DNA from: Ptiloglossa arizonensis | Taxonomy: Eukaryota; Arthropoda; Insecta; Hymenoptera; Colletidae | DNA length: 64,000 nucleotides | Direction of reading: 5' to 3' | Assembly (NCBI RefSeq): GCF_051014685.1 | Contig: NC_135051.1 | Coordinates: forward strand, 18,123,557 to 18,187,556 | In this document: piece after piece, positions 57,474 through 64,000 of the stretch | How positions within the stretch are numbered: the first letter of the stretch is position 1 | How the letters are laid out: each line of letters starts with the position of its first letter | Position numbers and translations under genes: made by a program | The notes under the pieces: model-generated | The model's database searches: none | What the model saw: only the letters and a program-made list of their open reading frames with translations | Told to the model about the DNA's origin: nothing

Positions 57474-59885
57474 GTCAGTAACATTCTTGGTTTTTTTTCT
57501 CTTCTATGTGTTTGACGTAGGTTCGATGACGATGCAAATGCAGGGTAAACATACGAGAACACCGGAATCGAGCGTCCCGCGCGCAATCCTTTTACAATAT
57601 CGATTATTTTATCAACCTCACGATCACCGTTGATTGTGTCGCGTGCTTTGTGCCTCGTGAGGGCATGGCGTCGTGACACTCAGGAACGTTATACTGTTCG
57701 GTAAACCACGCCCTTCAGTAGCTTTCCCATACAGAATTTCTTAATGATTTCCTTTATTGATTTATTTCGCAAATGTCATGACGCTCAGTAGGAAGACGCT
57801 TATGTGCAAATATTCGGTGAATCAGATATGCAAATGTAGCACTTGTGCGACTGTTCCCATTTTTTAAATAATCAATTGTTCCATAGAAAAAAATTTCACA
57901 ACTACTTGATGTCATGCTGTTCTTAGTAATCTTAGTAATCTTGACAGCAAATAAGCGAATACGTGCAATGTAGGTTAATTACGACGAATGTGTCATAAAG
58001 GAAGTATCGTACGTGTAATTGCATTTGTAATTAATGATTCCGTATCCGCGAAACATGAAATATTACCTAACCACAAAATCAAACGTTCTAGATATCGATT
58101 TATCTCCGTGTTTTGGAAAATAATATGCACGTGGTTCAGTATACATATGTCATGTACAATACCTTGGTTTACATTAAGCGGTCTACCGATTGTACATGAT
58201 TTCTTATACATAAATAAGATCGTTTGCGGATGTGTTGTATCGCATCGTATTACGATTTTCTAGTTAACAATATTATTTGCCGCCAAATTTTGTTATCAAC
58301 GCATTACAGTGTTATCATATCAATTTTTTCGAGTTTATTGAACAACTGTGATATTATTAAGGTTGTAACCAATCGTAGAAGTGAAATTGCTCGAAGGTCG
58401 CATTCTTGTTTACTCAGTTGGACTTACGCATGAAAATTTCAGTATACGGTTTACTATTGAGAGTTCGGTGCTTGATGGAATTTCTGATTTGAAAAAAATG
58501 AGAATACTACACTTTTCAATAATTAGAAATATTTTGTTATTATTTTTTAATAATTTTTTCGATTTTTGCCAGTGAATAATTTTTAATTTATACTGATTCC
58601 TTGTAATCATTCCGAATACCCTCGCATATCACGAGCATAAGTTTGTTGGCCATTTTCGCTTTAATAGAGACAAGTTTGTCATTTTGAAATATGATCGAAA
58701 TATCCAGAGAGGAGTAGGCATGGTTTCACGAATGTTATGCACTCAAATTTACCTTAATAATACTTATCTATTGGCCGATATAATACCACTTAAAATTTTA
58801 TCGTAATAAAAATTTCCATCGATCTAATCCGTTAACCTATTACTCGGAGGTACACATTATTACAAAATTCATGAAATTCCTTCAATACAAGCTACGTTCG
58901 ATGTATCTTGATAACGCGATAATGGAATCCGGTAAATTTGTTTTCAAATAGAGTTTAATAAAACATTCGCGATAAGGGGTTCCGAAATCGTTGCATAGAT
59001 CTGTGTCAAGGTCTGTGTATGTTTGTAACGGTTCCCATTCCACGAGAAAAGTTAAAGTAACAGACGGTAAAATCCCTTAGACAATGGTGCACAGCCTGCT
59101 TTTATATTCTTCTCTACCGAAACACAATGTTACCACAGTATTGATATCAATAAATATTGCGCTCTTCAAATTTATTTTTAAACTTTGATAACAGTTTCCT
59201 TATATGGTGCACTTTTGGGCTCAGAATAGATTTCGACGAATTTGTTTTTATCTTGGCAAGGTGCCACGCGTTGAACACAGAAAGCAACCTTATTTTTATG
59301 TATCACGAGGTTCGACCTAAATTTCAGGGGTCCACGGATGAATCGTCCGTATAATAGGAGCTATAATAAAAGAAAATTGGTCCCCCTTCGGAAACGGCTG
59401 CGACAATGCCGATTAGCCGTGTAAGCTGCTTTTGTTCCGTGACCCGACGAAAAATCGGCAGTTATAAAACACGATTCAGATGGTCCGGCTCATTGAAATA
59501 TGCACGCTTCTGACAATTACTTTCTTGACCATCGTAAATGTTTTTATCGAAGGTCATTAACCTCGATCGATAACGATTGTTGGCCAACATTGTATCTTTT
59601 GATTTTTACCATTCCTACTTCCGTTCAATTATTTTTCTATCAAAACATGAATTATCTCTTTTGATATTATTTCAATTATAAATGCAAGCATTGGTGGAAA
59701 CTGTGAGGAAAAATATTTCTCCTTTATTGTGAGATTTAATTGTATTTTATAACGAGGTAGGTTCCCAATTGCTATTGATGATAAATATTGCAAAATTTAT
59801 GTTATACATACAAGAACAAAAAAAAAGTATTCAAGTACTGATGATTCTTTCGTACATATTTATTGCATGGATGGAAAGGTGTAAG

Positions 59886-59974
59886 GGATTCTCGTGTTAC
59901 GGCCCTGACTCGGAGAAACGTTTTACGAAACAACCGCGAGATGGCAGGAGTTGGACATCAAAAGTGGTAATGCA
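59886..59974 (+). CDS. Weak candidate internal exon
   Basis: Acceptor-like TAAG|GGATTC and a strong donor GCA|GTAAGT bound 89 nt that read GFSCYGPDSEKR then PRDGRSWTSKVVM, in phase with the exon at 57444. Local GC is higher than in the flanks. The acceptor lacks a good pyrimidine tract and I recognise no family, so this is tentative. Confidence 0.25.
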
Positions 59975-62900
59975 GTAAGTTCTGACACGTCGGTCCGACG
60001 CTTCTCTCGTCTCTTTTTTTCTCGCTCCTCGGGCGTCTCTCTTTGTCGGTCTCGTCTCACCTTCGACGCTAATTTGAACGATACGGTTCGCGCTTATTAT
60101 CGCTAAATTAGCCATTATGTCGTTATTTTAACGAGTCGATGTGTGTCAGGGGGCCGTGCACACGCTTCCAGCCTGTTCCACTGTATTTCCTCGTCCAATT
60201 CCTCTTCTGCTTGGTTCAGCGTCATCGTCGTGAAATCATCCCTCTTTTAACGATATCTACGATAGTACACGTTTGTCCTTGTTGTATTACAAAATCGGTT
60301 CTTTCTTAAATGTGTATCATTAGAATTTAACGATTAATCTCGTTTGAACGCCAAGAACAGTATCGTTACAATCCCGTTACAGGTTATCTCAATAACAGTT
60401 GCAGTTTAATCAACGATTGGACATGTCAGCATCGACGCGATCTTGTCGATAGTACCTGTTTTGACGAGGTTTACCAGATCCGAATGATATCGTGTACATA
60501 ACAAAAATATATTTTCGTCCCGTCGACATCTCGAGAAATAAACGGAAGCTCGATCGACCTCGATATCATTCTGGGTTCAAGGCACCGTGGAAATTGCAAA
60601 GAAGCGCTTTCCTTTCCAGATAAAATATAAACTTCCGTGTACACAACGTGCACGTGATTTTCCAGAGTGTTGCTACAACGATGAACGTGCGCGCTCTTCG
60701 TAGAAAATGAGATTTCGATGGAACTGTCTCCCGACATTTTCCACGTGGTTTAATTTCAATTCTTTCTGTTGTCGCATGACCAGACAGCGTTTACGTATAT
60801 CGTCATAATTTGCAACGCTCGTTATTTTCGACCATAACCGTGGTAACTTTCAGATTCACATATATCGAACAACGACTCGCTAAACAAAAGGAACATCGTA
60901 TTGTTGCTTTACTAATAACACGCGTACTTTGATTCGTATCCAAATCGTTAAAATGTAAAAATTCCCAAGATCCAATTTTAGAGCGCGCTTTTCAAACGTT
61001 AAATAATATTACGTATTCTCTTCTGTTAAATGTAATTGAACACGTATCGATGTTCTTTCTCGTCGCGACATCGAGACACGTACGTCTATCGACACACGTA
61101 AAGTATTGATTCGTGATGCTATTGTCATGGAAATTTTGCGGTAAACATGCCCACTTTTTGGCGGGATATTCGTGTGTCGCGTTGACCGATAGATGGCGCT
61201 GTATCATCGACCTATTATAACGGGATACATGCATCGAATATATCGCTGTGAGACACGCGTAAAGATCAAGCTGGACACGAGTCTTCGTTTGATGCCCCTT
61301 CTAACCTAGATAGGTCGAAACGTCACGGTATCGTGGATAGCCATTTTTCGGCGGGACTTTCGCGTGGCGCATCGATCGCGAGATGGCGCGATATTGACGA
61401 ATCGCAGTGTCGGGGATAGCCCGAAGGAACGGGTGGTAGTGGTGGTGGTGGTGAATCATGCGAAAGATATTTACCAGTAGCTTTGCACGACTGCCACGCC
61501 TTCCAGAATTCATGTTACGAGTTCCGTTGCTTCGCGGAAGAGCGAGGAGGATACGTAGCGGTAGTTTCCGCTGTAAACACGTCCCTCAGGACGCGTGGCT
61601 GGTTTTATTGGACGCCAAATCCCCGTGAGGTCTCAAGAACACACTACGGCGCGGTCTGCGCATCGAGGATATCCGAGATCCGAGGTCAGACCCGTGACAG
61701 TGAAGAGGCTAGATTCGTCTCGCGAGATCTGGCTCGATCCAGCTGTTTTAATGGCGGACTTCCGCAAGACGACGAGAACACCGGAGGGGTCAGCCCACGC
61801 GGCCCAGGGACCATAATTCCTGGGAAGGAGTCCGCCCTGCATATTGGCCCTTTTAAACTTCTTTAGCGTCTAATTCGCTGTCGCATCCGCGCGCTGCTTC
61901 TTGATTATTTAAATGGCAGCCGTGCTCCGCTTTTTTCCGCCCGCGAGCAGCTTTCTTTCGGCGCGCTGTGTTCGGTTGCTCAGGGTGGTGATGTGGAATC
62001 TGAAACACAAAGTAATACACGCTGGAATCGGTATTTTCTTCGTAAATTATCACTACCCTTAAAATTAATATATTTTTCAAATACACACGGATAAAATTAA
62101 TAAAAAAAAAAAAAACGCAACTTGAATCTTTCCGGACTGAGGTTAGGTAACACATACAGCTCACTTTCCATGATTTTTCTCAAATTTGTAACAGCATCCA
62201 ATTCTCCCCCTCGTGAGAATAACTTTCTTACAAGATTGCACGTATTTTCTCTGCACGAGTTTTATTTTTATCCTTCGAGAGGAAATTATTTCACGGTTAT
62301 TTATTTGTCCACGAATTAATCAATGCTCGTAGCGAAAAAGAAATGGTCGTACCTGGGGAGCTATTGGATGTATATACGAGAGAATACAGTGGCGCGAGGC
62401 GCTCGAAGGACGGAGATACTTCTTTCTATTTGTCGACGCATATTTTCTCACTCACGGAACACCATAATGCCCGCTGGCGCTCGCCATTATCCGTGCGCCA
62501 GCACGGACGTATCCCGGTTCGATACCGCGTCCAGAGATAACGGCTTATCCACCGATGAAATTACGTAACGTCGGTACACGAGATTGTGCACATGTACGCG
62601 CGCGCATGTTAATGGGTTTAACTTTAATTAAGAGCCCCTCGAAAATTGCCGGTGACCTCCGTGCACCGTACACGTCTCCGATTTGATTTCGAAAAATTCG
62701 AAGGGCCACGAGAGAACGAGGAATCCCAACGTTAGATTTTACACCAACGATTCTCAGCAGAAAAATATCGTGACGTGCGTGTCACTGGTTTGAGAACATC
62801 TGCAGGCACGGTTGACGAACGCTTACTCGAGGTGTCGATAAGTTGTCAAGGTCAAATCAAGGTAACAGACGAGTCACAAACGTGTGACGCATGGTAGCAA

Positions 62901-63723
62901 GCTCATTAAGGGGACTTTCAAGTTTGAAAGGTTAAAAATTTTTAAGAATTTTTTTTATAGAGACAAAGATACAATTATGAAACTTTAGCATTTTTTTTTA
63001 AGCAACCAAGATACCCTCTTGATCCCATAATAGTAATCCTAATGACGAAAGTGCACAGAGTTTAAAAGATAAAAAAAAATTCAATAATAAATATTTCACC
63101 CGGGAATTTTCCACGTATATTTACCTACGTGTAACAATGCGCAAGTGTGGTCGATTTTTAGATTCTGCAGTGGCGTGACGAGCCCGAATGATTCGAACGG
63201 GTTAAGGAAAAACGGAAAGGTCAACGGTAGATGGAATTAGGTGTCTTCATCGAATTTAGCGAACTCGTTCGCGAATACGTTCCCATTTTATGAATAATTC
63301 ACCGTCAGGTGAACGCAGCTTTCTCGGGCGTCATAAATTCCACCGAAGTGGCACTAATGTCTCGCGATACGCAGACCGTAAAACTGCTGAATCCTCAGCA
63401 TCTGGTCACCGAAGAAGAGATTCGTGCGCGCCCGGCCCACCGCGCACTCGTTCCGCGCATCGTCTAAAGAAACTCCACGGAGGAGGAAAAACCGTTGTTA
63501 CGTTTCGAGGATTCTACGGCTAATGCGACCGAAGGAAACGCGAGGTCGGTTTTTCATTTTGCTCGAGCGGATTGTGAGACCTCGTCCAGAGATGGGCAAA
63601 ATTTTATACGACTAAAAGACCACGGATAAATCCAACGTATAAGTAACAATTTATTCGCGGACGTTTATATTGGATTTGACGGTTCAATTTTTACTCGTTG
63701 CGATATATTTCGCTCTACGAATA

Positions 63724-63933
63724 TTGGGTCGTTCGGAAAGTGATTTCGTTCTCCAAAATGGAGAATATATAATTTAATAAAAAGTTTATACACTGTAAAA
63801 AAATCGTGTTCCATTTTCAACAAAAAAAATGGGGAATATTTAATTTAATAAAATGCTTATACGCTGTAAAAAAATCGTGTTTCATTTTCACCACAAAAAA
63901 AAAAACGAAATGACTTTCCAATGAACAACTCAA
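63724..63933. mobile_element. Mariner-type MITE, copy 4, internally duplicated
   Basis: TA then TTGGGTCGTTCGGAAAGTG on the left; GACTTTCCAATGAACAACTCAA then TA on the right. The inner half (TTATACxCTGTAAAAAAATCG block) is present twice, as in copy 2 but in inverse orientation. Confidence 0.8.
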
Positions 63934-64000
63934 TAAAATTCTAATTTTTATTCGTCGAGTAACGGATAAAGAATTGAAAGAAACTTTTTTATCTTACCGG

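Larger units (their letters stand above)
57474..64000. other. Intron-like or intergenic DNA at the right end
   Basis: No recognised gene. It contains the weak exon candidate at 59886, a diverged 57-bp repeated segment (61155-61210 and 61341-61400), a GTG-rich run (61431-61455), a codon-like segment at 63309-63464 and a MITE at 63724-63933. Confidence 0.55.

Noticed and set aside
61483..61866. 127-codon frame in GC-rich sequence
   Set aside because: No domain, no splice context, and overlapping frames of similar length on both strands.

Overview
This is an insect nuclear genome window, most likely from a bee or another aculeate hymenopteran. That placement is inferred from protein similarity, short GT-AG introns (67-91 bp at the smallest), CpG-rich non-coding DNA and mariner-type MITEs; I could not run a search. 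There are no bacterial or viral features. Most of the sequence is intron or intergenic DNA, and most long open frames in it are chance frames.

Left part (1-36.5 kb): one large + strand locus, the Fos orthologue kayak (kay). Three separate coding first exons (278-409, 6600-6734, 25715-25783) all end in phase 0 at a GT donor. Each can join the same two 3' exons, 32888-33325 (N-terminal conserved block plus bZIP basic region) and 34030-34593 (leucine zipper and C-terminus). The middle first exon has a textbook promoter: CRE, CCAAT, TATA and initiator at correct spacing. The long introns carry AP-1 and CRE sites, minisatellites, MITEs, a dispersed repeat, a tRNA-like sequence and a long GAGA tract.

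Centre (36.5-45.9 kb): a compact cluster of housekeeping genes. GFM2 (mitochondrial EF-G2, which recycles ribosomes) lies on the - strand and converges on kay. Its 2.3-kb third intron contains a complete three-exon + strand gene for a divergent CFAP20/BUG22-family protein with a long charged tail. mRpS18A (mL66) follows on the - strand and is divergent from ZFPL1 (a Golgi RING-type protein) on the + strand; the two share a 1-kb intergenic region.

Right-centre (46.4-52.7 kb): a five-exon membrane-anchored short-chain dehydrogenase resembling 17-beta-HSD type 2 (SDR9C), then a three-exon NPC2-family lipid-binding secreted protein with a clear TATA/Inr promoter and a minisatellite-filled second intron.

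Right end (52.7-64 kb): largely non-coding. A short first coding exon (MASKGKLATE, 57444-57473) behind a CRE/E-box region probably starts a + strand gene whose body lies mostly beyond the window. Two other exon candidates (59.9 kb and 63.3 kb) are weak.

Functionally, GFM2 and mRpS18A both serve mitochondrial translation. The other neighbours have unrelated roles, so this is ordinary animal gene order rather than an operon-like system. The points most worth following up are the kay promoter architecture, the nested CFAP20 paralogue, the extra C-terminal exon of the dehydrogenase and the MITE next to the shared kay acceptor.
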